NCBI GenBank assembly: GCA_016785225.1
Contig: JAFBJZ010000915.1
Coordinates: 992,001-1,056,000, forward strand
Reading direction: 5' to 3'
Length of the DNA: 64,000 bases
Source of the DNA: Psettodes erumei
Taxonomy: Eukaryota > Chordata > Actinopteri > Pleuronectiformes > Psettodidae
The notes under the pieces were generated by a model that was not told where the DNA came from, made no database searches, and was given only the letters and a program-made list of their open reading frames with translations. Numbering within the stretch: position 1 is the stretch's first letter; every line of letters starts with the position of its first letter. Shown piece by piece: positions 1-13,731 of the stretch. The translations under genes and the position numbers were made by a program.

Positions 1-3000
1 GCTTTATTTTTGCAAACAAACAATTTGCCTCACAACACACCACTTATATTAACACAGCAGTCATTTCATTGCATACAGCTGTAACAATGTGAGAGTGTTG
101 GGTTAAATTGGTGCTGTGGTTAACTCTCTGTAGCAGGCATACAGTTTATGACTTGTGACGCCTGTAATCACTTTTTCTGAAAGTGTTTTGTGGCTTGACG
201 TGGTTTGGCAGCTGTCTCACTCAATCACCAGACTATCTCTCAGGGTGTGTTTCTGGGAATGTCCGGGTGCTAATTTGAACAAGTGGGGCATAATTATTCA
301 CTGAATCTTATAGACAATGTCAGCTCTCCGGTGAACTCTCTATCCATGGTCATCTATCATGTGTCAATATTTGTAGCTTGTATTTTTGGGCAGAGGGCTG
401 TATTTGTGTAGGTTTGTGTGTGTGTATGTCCACTGTGTGTGGTGGAGTTACAGTTAAAATGCCTCACCCTTTACGTCTGACCTTCAGCCTTTGATCGGTG
501 GCTCGTGTGAAGGCGGAACATCAGTCAAAGATGTTGTGGGGCTCAGCACTTTTAAGCTGGACATCCGCTCCAACTGGGGATCAAAAGCACCCCCGATTGG
601 TTCTGGAGCCTCCTCTCTCCATATAGCTTGAGCTCACTGTGTGGTTGCTTGCCCCCTCAGGCAGTGGATCACCACGAGAGAGGCATCTCGAACAGGTTTT
701 GGTTTGCCTTAAGAGCTAAATGGACAGATTTGTTCCAGTCTAGAGGTCTAGAAGTTGGTGAAAACTTTCTGGCATGTTTGTTGGGAGCTTGTGTATCTCT
801 TAATGTATATAATCTTAATTTAAACTGAATAGTTTGGTTCCTGCTTTATGAATTTAATTTGAAGGTGGTAGCTATAATCAGAATGAGCAAAGGAATATTG
901 TGGGAGCTGTTTGCTATCCATATGTTATTTCAAGGTGTGGAATTTTTAACGGTCAAACTCGCGACCTCCCCCACAACTTGCATACCAGCATAACCACACA
1001 CACACTGCCCGCCCCATTTCTCCCCTCTCTCTGTTTTTCTCTCTGTCTCACATACACACAAATCCACAAACATACACTGCTTCACAGTCTCACCTCTCCC
1101 CCTCCAGAGTGCAGCACAAACAAGTTATACATCTGTATGGCAAGCTGATGGGCAAGCAGTAATACTTAACTGCTCTCTTGGGCTGGGGCACTGTTGCTTT
1201 GCAGAGGTCCATCAGCTCTGTGCTGGTTCATTCAAGTCTCTTTCTCCATTTTCCCTCTCTTTTTTCCTCTGTCCATCTTTTATATTCCTACCCTCTTTTT
1301 TCTGTCTGTCCATCTTTGCCGTCACTGCAGAAACCCTGTGACTGTACCCCTCTCAACTTGTAATCTGATTCATAGTGTCTGTTTTGTTTTTTGAAAAGTT
1401 TTGGGTTTTATTAGTTTTCCTTGGTCTCCCTCATGTTCATCCCAATCTTCCACTGGCCACCTCTCCTTCTCAGCTGAGTGCCTCTCTGGTCATGATTCAT
1501 TACAGAGCCACCTTGACACTGGATACTACAAGTCAACTCAGGTATTGGCTCTCAGTCAAAAACATGACCTTGTAATCTCATGCACAGACACACACACACA
1601 CAGTACAAACAGTACAAATATGAATTTCTAGCCATGCCACTAACGTGCCACTAAGGTTGGCAAAGGCATTCAGCCAGTCCAGACCACTGAAATGTCTCAA
1701 CAACTACTGGATGAATTGTCATCACATTTTGCAGCGATTCATGGTCCCCAGAGGATGCATCCTGATTACTATAGAGAGACCAATCAATGAGCAGGTGCTA
1801 ACCCCCCTCCTCTGCTATGTGATTGGATTATCATTGTCCAACCAAATTCAGGTTTAAAAACAGGGTCAAAATTCTTATTTGTAACTTTAGCATCACACAC
1901 AGTGTGGGAACTTGAAACGCTGAGTTTTACACTCAGTTTTTTGCTTTGTATCTGTACACAGACCATATAATTAGACCAGATAAACAGCTTAAATTAGCTT
2001 CTTTTTTCTGTTTTGTGTTTGTTGCAATTCTTTCCCATGTGATGTCAGATACAAACCCGAAAGTCCTATAAAGTTAGCTGAGCTTATTGCTGTAAATATT
2101 GGATTTTATTTTTATGTAAATGGCAATGGTGGTGCTTTTGCAGCCACTCTGCCAACAGTTGGTTGACATTTTTGTAGATCTTTCCTCCAAGTGGGTGATA
2201 TTGACAGTGTTAGAAATTCCCATCTCCCAAATTAGAATTAATGTCGGAGGCTGATGTGAACAGTTTTTCTCACTTGGGTGCTTTTAATTATGGTTTAAAC
2301 TGTAATACGTAAACTTGGCATAATACCTGAGTTGTTAGTGATACCAAAACAGTACTTATTTTGATACCTCACTTTGAGGAATATGAACATGTTTATAGAC
2401 TCCTTGTGGTTTGATTCACGATCTATTTGATCAAAGAATAAGTAAACAAGACCACATATCCCTCCAGACATTCAATGCTCTTTCAGTACTTGACAGTTTT
2501 GCTTTATGCTTAAGACATGTTTTGGTCATTACCGAACAGTATTGAGGCTCGATACCCAGCACTAATGGAGACAAGTGTAGTCTTTGTTGAATAGACACAG
2601 ATACTTCTGTTTCCAAATGGACTTATGTCTGTCCTTGGAAATATTCACTCAAATGAATGGAAATTTTTCACTGCCAGAGTGGCTGGAATCTGGCAGAGAG
2701 AGAGAACATTTGCAAAAATGATGGAGGTTCTCCAAAAGGAGCCAGGCAGCCACCCTATCTGCCTGGCTCCCAATGTGAAGTGACATTAGCTAGTCATATT
2801 AATACATCACTATAGGCATGACATCACTTGCGCAACGATTAACTTCTCATTAACAGCTGCTATTGTACTGAGGCATGTGATTGGATAACCAGCAGGTCTG
2901 TAATGTGGATGAGGAGTTTATAGTAATCTTCAGATTGTTGCCTTCTGTGGTACGATTGGACATTATCCGTGGGCATTTCCTGTTCTGGATAAAGAACATA

Positions 3001-5618
3001 TTGTGTGAGAGAGAGTGACGACATCTACGTGCACGACATGCTACATGCACACCCCAGTGCAAATGAAATACGGAGCAATGTGTCCCTCCGCCCCGAGGGG
3101 TTGAATGTGATAAAAATACATCCATGAGGGCACCTCTCCCCCTGGACAGTCACTGAGGGACGTGCTATCTATTTTTTTGTGAGTGTTTGTGTCTGTATTT
3201 TACTCATTGTTGAAAGCGATGTAGTACAAGGATGTGCTATGTTTGGCTGATAGTGTACAGGTCTGTGTTCAAGCCAAACACCAAACCAGCTGATTATACT
3301 GATCTGATCTTTGTAGTGTTTGGTTAGAAATGAAAATCCAACAAGCCCGTTCCCAGCCTGTAATTCAGACTGCTTCAAGCAGCTGCCAATCTGCCTCAAT
3401 TTACTCCATTTGTATTACTTCAGTGGAAACTTGTAGTAACATTGCCTAAATCCAGACAAGAAAAACATTTTGGGGAACCACTGCTGTGTGTGTGTATGTG
3501 TGTCTTTGTGTGTGCTTTTGTCCCATGTGTGGAGATGAGATTAATGCTGACAGGGTTTTAAATACAGCAGCAGAGTGTTTCTCTCCTCTCACTGCGGCTT
3601 ATTTGGCCAAACGCCTTTTGAGACTCATTAATCACTACTACCCACCTTCATGCACATAGACCGAGGCTGACGCACGCTGGATTACTTTGGATCAAGATAG
3701 TGTTGTGTTTACTACAGGCCATTTCGTAGTTCTCTGCACACCTTCATGGACGGACTGCCATCTCTCCACTTGGACCATAACAAACCTGTTAAACCTGAAC
3801 CATCATTTCCTTATGACTCTTCCTCTTTTTCACAAATATTCTTTGCTATGCTTCTCAGTGTCTGATGTTTTTTCTCTCAACTAGCCATCCCCACCCCGTC
3901 TACATCCTTTACATTTATAGCCCTCACCACTTCTCCGGGCCTAAATTTTGTCATAGATCCCCTCAGTTCTTGCCCCTTCCCTTCGCCATATCCTCCACTG
4001 TCAGCTTCATTACCATCACTGTGCCTTCTCAACCTTCCATCTCTGCTTACCCCCCTCCCGCCCATCTTCTCCATGAGCTTATCTCCACATTCTTACATCC
4101 ACCTCCTCTGTTTCTACTTATCTCTCTATCTTCAGGGCTTTCATTCAACCCTCATCCCGGGGCACGCTGTAGGACTGTGTTGAAATAAGTCCAGTTAGAT
4201 AGGGGCTATGAGGATAAGAAAGGAAGGGGAAAAACAGGGATTAATCAGGCACTGGACTGGCGAATAGCCAACTAGACTGAGAGCAGAGGAGGTGGCTGAG
4301 ACAAGAAGGAAAATAAGCACTGAGGCTACTGTGAGCGGGTGGAGATTGAGATATAAAACCATTTATATTACTGTACACTTGGACAGCATTTCTTTACAGC
4401 TGCTCCACTAACACTTAGCAGACAGGGAAACCAAACGTGCGTAAATGATACACGACAAGCTCGAGACACTGTATTTGCTGTGCACTAGTAAACTAAACTA
4501 AATTTTGTCACATACCTACAGTATGCTCTGTGGCTTCCTGCTTGGTGACTGACCACTTGTGCACACGCACACAAGCTTAAACACATTTTTCCATATTCAC
4601 TTTGCATGTGTGCATGAGCACAAAGTTCACATCACAACTGTACTGTGAAGCTGTGTTAATTTCTCTCTTTCGAGAACTAGGCGTCATTGCAGCGAATGGG
4701 GCCTAGGTGAGTCATAAGCAGCAGAATGAATTCTCCCATAGGCACTGATGTCTTTTTTCTGTGCTTTCCCTCCTGATGTTTCAGGCTTAAGTTCCAGTAT
4801 GATCCTGACTCTGTCCCCACAACCCCCAAGGTTATCTCCCACCGTGAGTCATAGGCTAGTGTGAACATGTGAAGTTTACGTAGGTCTGAAATTGTAAAAG
4901 AAAAGGGGTGTTTTTTTGATAAGAAGTGCACATTGAGGAGATGTGACTGGCAGCTGTTTAACTAGATGACTCTTATTATTGTGAAATCCTCAGGAGTCTG
5001 GGGGTGGGTGGAATTCTACAAGTTACTGGGCTCTGTGAGCTTCACCATACTCTGTGTTACAGCTGTCAGCTCCTGGCATCTGTGACTCAAACAGAACTAG
5101 CAGAAAAGGGAGTAGATTAGACTTTGGAGGAGAAAGAAACTGATATTCATCCAAAGAACATTTTATGGCAAAGGTAATGTGGAAAAAAAGTTGTCCATCT
5201 GCTACTGAATGAAACCATCTGTGACTCCTTTTGGTTTTTGCCTCTGCCACTTGTTATGTAACTTACAAGTTGAACTCTTACCTTTGTGTTCGTCTGTGTA
5301 TGTATTCTGAAAGAGTATACCTTACCACACCCTGTGTGACTGGTGGTGTCAGGCTAAAACCCTGTGGGAGTTTCACTGAGCTGCTCTCTGAATCAGCATA
5401 GCAAGGCTGCACATGAAATTAGTCACTGAAATTAGACGTAATCACATTTTTTTTTTACAGATTTACACAATTGCATGTATTCAATTTTAGCAGAGTACTG
5501 ACAATTGCAACTGCATAGACATCAACATTGTTTAACTTTCATGCTTTATATTTTTATTCCTCTGTAGCTTGTTTTATTGCATGGAATTCACACATTGCCT
5601 GTTTTTCTCTGTCACCAG
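1..5618. other. Intergenic / upstream region, no gene recognised
   Basis: I see no exon of a protein family I know on either strand. All open frames here are short, out of context and often low complexity (CT- and CA-rich stretches around 960-1320 and 3860-4150). It holds a dispersed repeat fragment near 1680-1800 and ends at the splice acceptor of the first visible prrt3 exon (5618/5619). It may contain the prrt3 promoter and a first noncoding exon, but I cannot place them. Confidence 0.6.
1676..1800. repeat. Dispersed fish repeat fragment (CAACAACTACTGGATG family)
   Basis: The stretch contains 'tctcaacaactactggatg', followed by a 'cattcatggtccccagaggatg'-like segment. I recognise this word order (act by Leu-like 'caacaactattggatggattg', then 'ttcatggtccccagaggatgaa') as a very common interspersed repeat in fish genomes. 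The family name is unknown to me. A second, more diverged member lies at about 62620-62765. Confidence 0.55.
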
Positions 5619-5697
5619 GAGCACAGTGCAAAGATGGTGTGACAGACACACAGACAGACAGATGGACCAGTCACTGCTCACCACTCAAAGGCAGATC
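5619..5697 (+). other. prrt3: 5' UTR part of prrt3 exon, with a two-codon uORF
   Basis: A pyrimidine-rich acceptor ending in CAG at 5616-5618 opens this exon. An upstream ORF, ATG GTG TGA, lies at 5634-5642. An in-frame ATG at 5662 has a weak context (C at -3). The ATG at 5698 has A at -3 and G at +4 and starts directly into a signal peptide, so I take 5698 as the start. Confidence 0.55.
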
Positions 5698-8600
5698 ATG
5701 GCTAAAATGTCACTCCTTTTCCTGGGCTTCTTCCTCTCCGTCCTCCATTCTTCAGATGCCCAGACAATCATCGGCTCCTCCCCCACCTTCTCTACTCTTG
5801 ACATGCCCATTAATCCCTCACCTCCACCAACCAAGCAAACGGCTCGATTCTGGCCTTCTTTACCTCCCAGAGGGCGTAGTGATGTGCCTATCAGATCTAC
5901 AGTCCAGGATAGGCTGACAAAAACAAATGCATTGCAACAGGAGCAAAGAATGACCCATCCTACTTCACAGTCCACTCCTTCTTTTATATCTGCCCTCTCT
6001 ACGCAGAACCTCAGCGCCGGGCCAATTTTAACCCAACCAACGGCCTCGAGGCCCAGGACTGACACAGCCGGTTTAGCATTCAGTAGGGCCTTTACAAAGG
6101 GACTCGCTCCTACAAAAGGCTTGACTCCACCTATGCCCACTTTGCCCTCCTCTGCTGTTGCTGAGCCTGCAGGTGATAAGCCAGTGACAACAGGTAATCC
6201 AGAGGATCGATCAGTTAGAGAGTCAGAGGATGGGGATTCACAAGGGTTGGGATCGGGTAGCACTCCAACAGTGATGCTTGTGGAGGAGGAATCACCTGTT
6301 CCTCTGCCAACGCTTGGCGATGAAATGGCACAGTACAGGCCACAGGCACAGACTGCAATATCTAGAATTGCTGACGTAAAGACACCACCACTGGACAGTG
6401 AGACTGTGAAGCCTCACCTGTTTGTGCTTACAACAGCCAGTAAAATCTCCACAACACCACAGACTGAGTCAAGATCCACACTGTCCCCTGTGGTAATACA
6501 AGCAACATCTCAGACTATAGAAGTAAAAGGTAAGAAATATAATATTTTAGAATGAGTGCTTCATGACAGTAAAGTTTTGTTTTGATCAAAATCTTTAGAT
6601 GATGTAACAAATGATTCTTTTCCACCATATTTTAGATGAACTGACAGCGAACACTCCTCCCACCGACAGAGTTTCTCCAAAGGAGGTCTCTGCTACGGGG
6701 ACAAATACCACCACTGACTCTGCTGATAAACAGCCACAGGCCTCAGGAGTGCCAGTTACTGCCCAAAGCCAGAAGACTTCAAACTCAAACACCACAACAC
6801 CACAATCAACCACCATATCAACAACTAGCATGCTCACGACTACACAGCAGGCTGTGAGAACGTCCTCAAAAGCAACAGATCAACCCAACAAAACAGCAAA
6901 ACTTGGAAAGAATACAGCTAGCACGACTAGAACAGGTAAAAGTGATCATTTCAAATGGAATTATTTGTGCAGCTGGGACTTTTTTACTGGAAGAATCTGG
7001 AAAAAGCTTCAAAGGAGGGAAAAAGTAGATACACTTTTCCATGGAAAGTGGGGTGGCAGTTGTGTGGGGTAGACACAACGAGGAAAAAAGTATGAGCAGG
7101 AGGTAAGAGGGAGGGTTGAAGAGGGGGCGGGTAGATTCGCAGCTAAGCAAAGAGATAGACGAGGGAAAAAAGTGGGGTATGAAAAACAGACTGCTGGGAA
7201 TACAGATGAGAGAGCAGACAGGGTGGGTGAACGGGTGGCAGAAGAAAGGTACAGGCATAGAAATGCAGGGAGTGGTGAAGGTAATGAAAACCAGATGCAC
7301 AGAGAGAGGGACTGAAGGGAGGAAAAGTTGATGGAAAAGGAAAAGCATGACACATGGGACACTTGAGCCAGTCTCTTAGATACAACGACAACAACATGCT
7401 AATGACTTTTAAACACTCACGCACCCCTGCAGGTCCTTGAAAGAAGTAACAGCCTGCATCCTTTAGTATACTGTATATCCACCGATCAGCCACAACATAA
7501 AAATCAGTAGCTGGTTTCAGTGTTGTAGCAGAGTGTGTATTTCTATCCAAAGTTGTTATCTGGCAATAAACATGATCATATTTCCTATGAGATGGAACAG
7601 GATAGTTGTTGTTTTTAGTTCATTGCAACATATATGGACATATAAAGCTGCGTGTGCAGTGAAAAAATCTCAAGGGTAGGAGTAAGTTTAAGTGTATCCA
7701 GCTGTGAAACGTGATCAGCACATCTGGAATGTGTCTGGATCTTGCTCCTGTAAGGGAAAAAAAAAAGTTTGAGGGAAGGAAGTAAAACATACCTTTATAT
7801 AAATAAAGAAGTGTGTGCTCGCCTATGTGAGGCTGAAAGTGAAACGTTTGTGATAGGAGGGACGGAGTGAGGGAGAGAGCCAGGAAGTGAAACACATGTT
7901 GGAGTGAGTCATTCGTCAGCGCGTCAGCTTTATGGGTGTCTTCTGTAGGGTGAGGACCTCCTCAGTCCTCCAAGTGACTGATGGTCTGACTGTTTTTGCA
8001 CTCACGTTAAATGTGTGAAATAACTCTAGCTACGCATAGGCTACAACTGTTTCTTAGTGCCCCATCAGTCATTATATTTTACATATTTATTGTCATCCTA
8101 TAAAATACGATTAAATTCTTACATCTAGTCGTATTTGAGCTCGTAAAATGTGATGCATTATCTTCATAGTTGAGTGGCTCACAAAGCACTCAGAGATGAC
8201 TAGCCCTATGATTATAATGCTTTTGGGTGTTTCCAGGGGATTGCAGGAGGACAAGGTGGAGTGCCTTAAACAAACAGAAATATGTGTGTGTGCATGAGAA
8301 AGTGAAAGATAGAGAGAGAGAGAGAATGAAGTGCCATGTTGTCAAGGTGTTGTGGGGTTTTTTTCCCAGTGGGATTTATTCATTTTATAGTACTGCAAAT
8401 TTTCTTGTTCATAGATGCATTGCGACACTGCGCAGAGGATGTTCCTGTCAATTATATAATCTAATCCAATTAAGCCACACAGCTACTACTCGGTTATCCA
8501 GAGGAGTTTTGCTCAGCAAAATGTCTGATGTAGTTATGAATATAATGTGGACGATGTGTTGGAAAAGTATCCAAATTGTACTAAGATTTGTGCTTGTTAT

Positions 8601-8743
8601 GGTTGCTGTTTCAGGTGTATTACATGAAGAAATCCGTTTCAAAATTATTGTTTAAACCTAGTAAGACCTTGGCTCAAACATGTAAACGTTCTTTCATACG
8701 CTGGCATTAGCTGAGTTGTTGACTTTGTGGATTACATGTACAG

Positions 8744-8783
<40 letters not shown>

Positions 8784-11299
8784 TTTTGAGCATGTGTAAT
8801 TTGTACATTTCTACTTGCACAAAGGAATACTGTCTTTTGTTTAAGTCTTTTTATTTAGGTCATGTGTCATAGCTGATGACAACGCTCTAACCTGACACAG
8901 ACAGACAAGAGAAAAACAGAAAGTGATGCAAATTTAATACGATTTAACAATAGATGTTATTCAGACTAAGTTGGCTAATTTGAGTAGACCTTGACCTTGA
9001 CGTGTTTATATTTCATATACACCTTGGACAATGTGCCTGTGAAGAACAGATTATGTTACTATGAAGAACTTTGAGGGTCAGATGGTTCTGGCTGATGACT
9101 TGGGTGGTGAGCTACACCCCTCTAGTGGCTTTGAATAGTATTTCTTGTACTTTTGTAGCTCTACTTTTCAGGTAAATGGCATGAGTTGATAAATGAATCT
9201 TTTTTTCTGTTCAATAAACCTTTTCACTTCATATATTTAAAAATCTAAAAGCCAACAACTCTGCTTCTCTTTTTGTAGGGACGACGTCCTTCCTTACTAC
9301 TGGTGTTGTGCCAGTCAGCCGAACAAGGTTTGGCCCCACTTACCAGACTGGTATTGTTCAGATGAACCGCTCCATTCTCCTGGGGCATCCTCGCCAAGCT
9401 CCCCACTCCACTTCTAATCCAGCCCCCTCCCCCGGCGCCAGTCCCTCCCCTAACAGCACACTTCTCTACTGGGGTGACCTGAGCCGGACGCTGGCTTTCG
9501 CCTGGGAGCTACATGTCTACGGCTCAGCAAGTCTATTCCTCCTCCTGTTTGCTGGAGCTGCTCTTGGCCTCACCCTGTCCCCTGGCACAAACTGTCCGCA
9601 TCGGGGTGCTCTTGCACTTGCCAATGCTCTGTTGTTTCTGGCTGCAGGCCTTAGGGCAGCTCTCTTTGTAATTGACCCCTATGGCACGCGGAAATTACTC
9701 CCTCGCCCTGCAGTTACAGCTCTCTACAACTTGCCTCTACATCTGCTAGTGTGGGCACATGCTGCCCTGGCGCTGCTGGCCTTGAGGGTGGCAGGGGCAA
9801 GTGTTTTACCTCCAACTATGGAGCGTCCTCCTCTGGTGGCTGTGTTAGCAGTATTGCAGTGTACCCTGCTGCTGGCAGCTGATCTGCTTTCCCCAGCCCT
9901 GTCGCCTGTGGTGCCTGTCACCCTGCAGGTCCTGTCCCTGTGCTGGGGTGGGGCTCTCTGTCTGGGCTTCCTTTGCTACGTCTTTCCACGCATACGCTGC
10001 CCTCCTGTTCCCAACCCTGGGGTCCCTGAAGAAGCCAGGAGGAAGGCTTGGACAGGAAGCAGGAGGATAGGTGTGATCCTGGGGAGAGTGTTGGCTGTGT
10101 GTGCTATTGTGGGGGCACTATGCTGTGGTCTTCATGTTCATGCCACCCTCTGGCTCTATGGACTGCTAGGGGACTGGACACACTTCAACTGGGGATGGTG
10201 GCTGGTTCATTTCTGGGCCCGGCTCCTCGAGCTGGCCTGGGGGTTCTCACTCCTGCTCCTCGGCTCTTGGGTGTTCTGGAGGCCTCAGGGTTGCCGGGGG
10301 AGGGAGGAGGGTGGACCAGATGGCAGAGCAACAAGAGACCTTCCGTCCCCTGGCCAATCTGTAGGGTCCACTCAAAGACATACCTGTTGGTCCAAGATAG
10401 TGCAGAGCCTGAGAGGGAAGCCTTGTAGAAAATCTGACAGTAACGGGGTGGGAGGAGGAGGAGGAGGAGGATCAGGGGAGATGCCTAACAACTGGGCTGG
10501 TCAGGAACGTCCTGGAGCTGACATCAGTAAAAGTCTAATCAGGAACCAGAACCACGAGCAGGCAACTGCCCAGCCACGCTGTGTCAAAGACAACAACAGG
10601 GGACGCAACCATAGGGGCCACTCTGCAGAACGGGGCATCTCTGATGGTTCCACAGGCTCCCTGCTGAGACTGCAGGCACTAGGCCGGCCCCCACAGCGCT
10701 CAGTGAGTGGCAGTTTGGATCAGGATAGGGACACTTCCCTGTCTCTATATGATTTTGATCTGCGGCCCCCGTCTCCTATTGACCTGACCCGCAGCATTGA
10801 TGAGGCTCTGCACAGGGAACACCTACTCGAAGGAGGCAGCCTGTTTCATCCTGTGAACCAAATCTCACAGTCCCCCTCCCCGGGCTCAGCGGTCAGCCCG
10901 GGGCCCTGGCTCCGCAGGAACAGTGATCCTCAGCTGCTTTCTGAGAGCAGCGAGGCCCCTACAGAGTCATCCATGCCACTGGGGGGCAGCGTACTCAGCA
11001 GTGTACCCAGCAGGCAGGTTACTGCTCCCCCAACACCTTCCCATCAGGGTCACAGGTGGGCTGGGAACGGGGTGGGTAGTGTCCCTTCATCAGTGTCCTG
11101 CCCTGTGTCGCTTCGTCCCTCTAGAACATCAACAGGGCATCTAGGGGAGGACGGAGTGGATGACACACGGCCGTTCATCACACCGGACTCGGAGAGGGTG
11201 CGGGGTAGGGCCGGGAGGCCGGTAGGGTCACGGAGTTACCTGGAGGTCAGCCGACATGAAGACTCCGCCAGTGTCAGCAGTGAAATTATTGATCTATGA
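5698..11299 (+). CDS. prrt3: Proline-rich transmembrane protein 3-like (PRRT3), 3 coding exons
   Basis: Coding exons are 5698-6529, 6636-6935 and 9279-11299 (3,153 nt, 1,050 aa; human PRRT3 is about 980 aa). All introns are GT-AG, and both junctions split a codon after its first base. Residues 1-22 are a signal peptide (MAKMSLLFLGFFLSVLHSSDA). A Ser/Thr/Pro-rich, mucin-like ectodomain follows to about residue 445. Then come six or seven hydrophobic segments at roughly 458-477, 488-509, 527-547, 563-582, 590-613, 641-663 and 683-711. A long cytoplasmic tail with a Gly run and many Ser/Pro blocks ends in EIIDL. The biochemical role of this family is not established; neural expression is what is usually reported. 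The paralogue PRRT4 is the main alternative. Linkage to other human 3p25 genes in this window favours PRRT3. Confidence 0.78.
7440..7560. repeat. Possible dispersed repeat fragment in prrt3 intron 2
   Basis: It contains 'ccgatcagccacaacataaaaa' (7480-7502), close to a word I recognise from many fish interspersed repeats ('ccgatcagccacaacattaaaacc'). It is short and diverged; boundaries and family are unknown. Confidence 0.3.
8747..8776. repeat. (TG)15 microsatellite in prrt3 intron 2
   Basis: Uninterrupted TG dinucleotide repeat within the large second intron of prrt3. Confidence 0.95.
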
Positions 11300-11881
11300 A
11301 CCAAACCTTGGACATGAGGACCAATGACTGCACATCATACATACCCATTTAATGAACCCTGATCCTAACCAAGACTTCAACACATACTGGGAAAATCTGA
11401 ACTGCCTAAAAATGTATTATTTTTAGAAGTGAAGAAAATATAAAAAGAGGGGGGATCAGGGTGATTAACTAAGTATCACCCAGTTGCTTTAACCTTGTTA
11501 AACAAATCAACAACTTTGTTTGTGGAAAAGATATAGTATATCTTTTACTCTGGGAGTAAACCTGGGAGCTATAGCACAGATTAACAACACAGCACACAGA
11601 ATTCTCTTCATCTCTTTCTCACACAGATTTTCTCCCTCTCTTGCTTGTCCTGTTTTTCTTCCAAGCACATCCACAAACCAAACATAGCTTCAAGGATGCT
11701 GGGACCATATACACATTTTGTAAACATGCCCTTAGAATGGCTCTTCCTTCCACAGGCTTGGTGTGAGAATTGTGTTTATGATGAATTTCATTGTCCCATT
11801 ACATAAGACATCCATAAAAATTAATTCTATGCCTGAGAACCTACTTAGTACTATTGAGTTTCAAGGGAGAAAGGCATGGCT

Positions 11882-11970
11882 TTAACCCTTCTGCTACCTT
11901 GTGCTGGAGGGAGAGGGAGTGGGAAAGGGCGAGGGGTCCCGGGGACCCCTGGAGGTAGCAGAAGGGCTAA
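11882..11970. repeat. 89-bp terminal-inverted-repeat element (MITE-like hairpin)
   Basis: The left arm at 11882-11899 (TTAACCCTTCTGCTACCT) and the right arm at 11953-11970 (AGGTAGCAGAAGGGCTAA) are inverted repeats matching at 17 of 18 positions. A near-palindromic GGGGTCCCGGGGACCCC sits just inside the right arm. No coding potential. It resembles a very small non-autonomous DNA element, or a long RNA hairpin within the prrt3 3' UTR. Confidence 0.6.
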
Positions 11971-13725
11971 GAATCTGCAGGTCCCATTTCTTGTGTCCCT
12001 ATGTAAAAACGTCTGCATATCAAGAGTCGTAAATTTCATTGCTTTCATAGGGTTTATTTGACATTTTCCATATTTCAGTTTGCTTTGTGATGTAAAGATG
12101 TGCCATACCTAAATTTGGTTGGTTCTGTGCTATTTTTAATGATTTGATTATCCCATTATTGGGATTAATGCTCTATAGCGTCTTTCCAGTTTCATGGTGA
12201 CTCACCTATGGATTACTACTCCTAAGCTCTTGACATGCTGCCACTGTCGTTATTGTCCAATCTGCCTTGTTTGTTAATTTGAAGCTGGTTACATAAAGCG
12301 GCAGACAGTAAACAACAGCCAGAGACATGCAGACGCATGCTTACATAGGAAACTGCTACCAGGGCTTCTGCCTTTTGTCAAAATTGTCAGTTTTACAATA
12401 AAATTCAAGAATTCAACTGTGAGGTTAATGCATTTCATCTTGACATTTTGCTGTAGGGCAAAGCTTTTGCCATCAGTAATTATGTACAATTGAAGCCTCT
12501 GACTGCATTTTTACAGAAGTTAACTGATAATATTTAAACATAATCATGATCCTATCAGTTACAGCAAGTCATTCAAACTGTTTAATCTCTTATCTAATGA
12601 GATGCCACTCAGCTTTGCAGGGCTGCAGCACATGACTGGCTTGGCATGAACCTCAGAACTCATATACCTTAACTTAATAACAGAGCACTTAGCTGTAAGC
12701 CTGAGCACTAGACTTAAGTATTTTACTACTCCAGAGGCAAATATCTTTCAAATATATGATGTATAAGCAACAATGTAAATACTGTTATTTTTGATGTTCA
12801 CAAACACAAGTGTATTTGAAACAGTAGTAGTTGTTACTGTGAAAGACAATCTTGAGTGGTATTGCTTATGTGTCTGAGCTGTGCAGACAGTTACGCTATT
12901 TTGACATCAGATTGTGGGCCTGTTTCAGACATGCAGAGCTGTGATGCAAGTCAACACTTGACTTGCATGTCAAGGACTTTCTGGGCTGTGCTCAGGATTG
13001 TAGTAATTGTGCTGTTTTTTGTGAAACATATAACTAATGGCCAAGGTCTGCAGGATTCTGATTTCTACTTTATTTTGTCCATCATTAAAAAATGACAAAG
13101 GCATTGGAAAGAGTTAAGTAAAACACACATCATATTTACCATATGTGTATTAATTAACTTGAAACTGTTTGGTGATCCTGATAATAGCCCAGTGGTTCCC
13201 TCCTCAGTCTTACATTTGCAAAGTTTTATTTAAAAAAATACTTGCTGTCACAGACTGATTACTGCTGTTGTGAATATGTAATGATAAAGTGATGTTTTCA
13301 GATAAACATGATTTTGTAATAAAACCTTACTCATGCTTCTGTTCCTGGTTAGAGCCAGTCCATGACTTATTGTCCCGTTACCTCAGGGTGACTTGCAGTA
13401 CCTCCCAGTGATGTGAGACATTTGACTTGTTTAGTATTTACAGTACAATGGCCTCGTGTTTTTGTCTACATTCCAGTGAACCTGTAAGATTTTCACTGTA
13501 TCAATACTCGCTGTTACCTCTTTTACTTCATGACCAGGTTGGTACCTACAGCACCTGTAGCGTTGTCCCGTTCCCCAAAGCAGTACGTGCCATAGAAATT
13601 ACAATCAATGTACCCCTTCCAGGCTGTAGTCACAGTGCATAAGTACAGTGTTACTTTGATTCATTTACTTTGCTCATTGAACTTCTGTTCTTGTACTCCT
13701 TGCTGCATTTCATGTCTGGATTCAA

Positions 13726-13731
13726 AATAAA
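13726..13731 (+). terminator. prrt3: Poly(A) signal candidate, prrt3
   Basis: AATAAA on the + strand, the last one before the convergent sulfotransferase gene. Confidence 0.4.

Noticed and set aside
5685..6263. 192-codon open frame on the - strand
   Set aside because: It is antisense to the verified prrt3 exon 1, whose + frame has signal peptide, splice phase and family composition.
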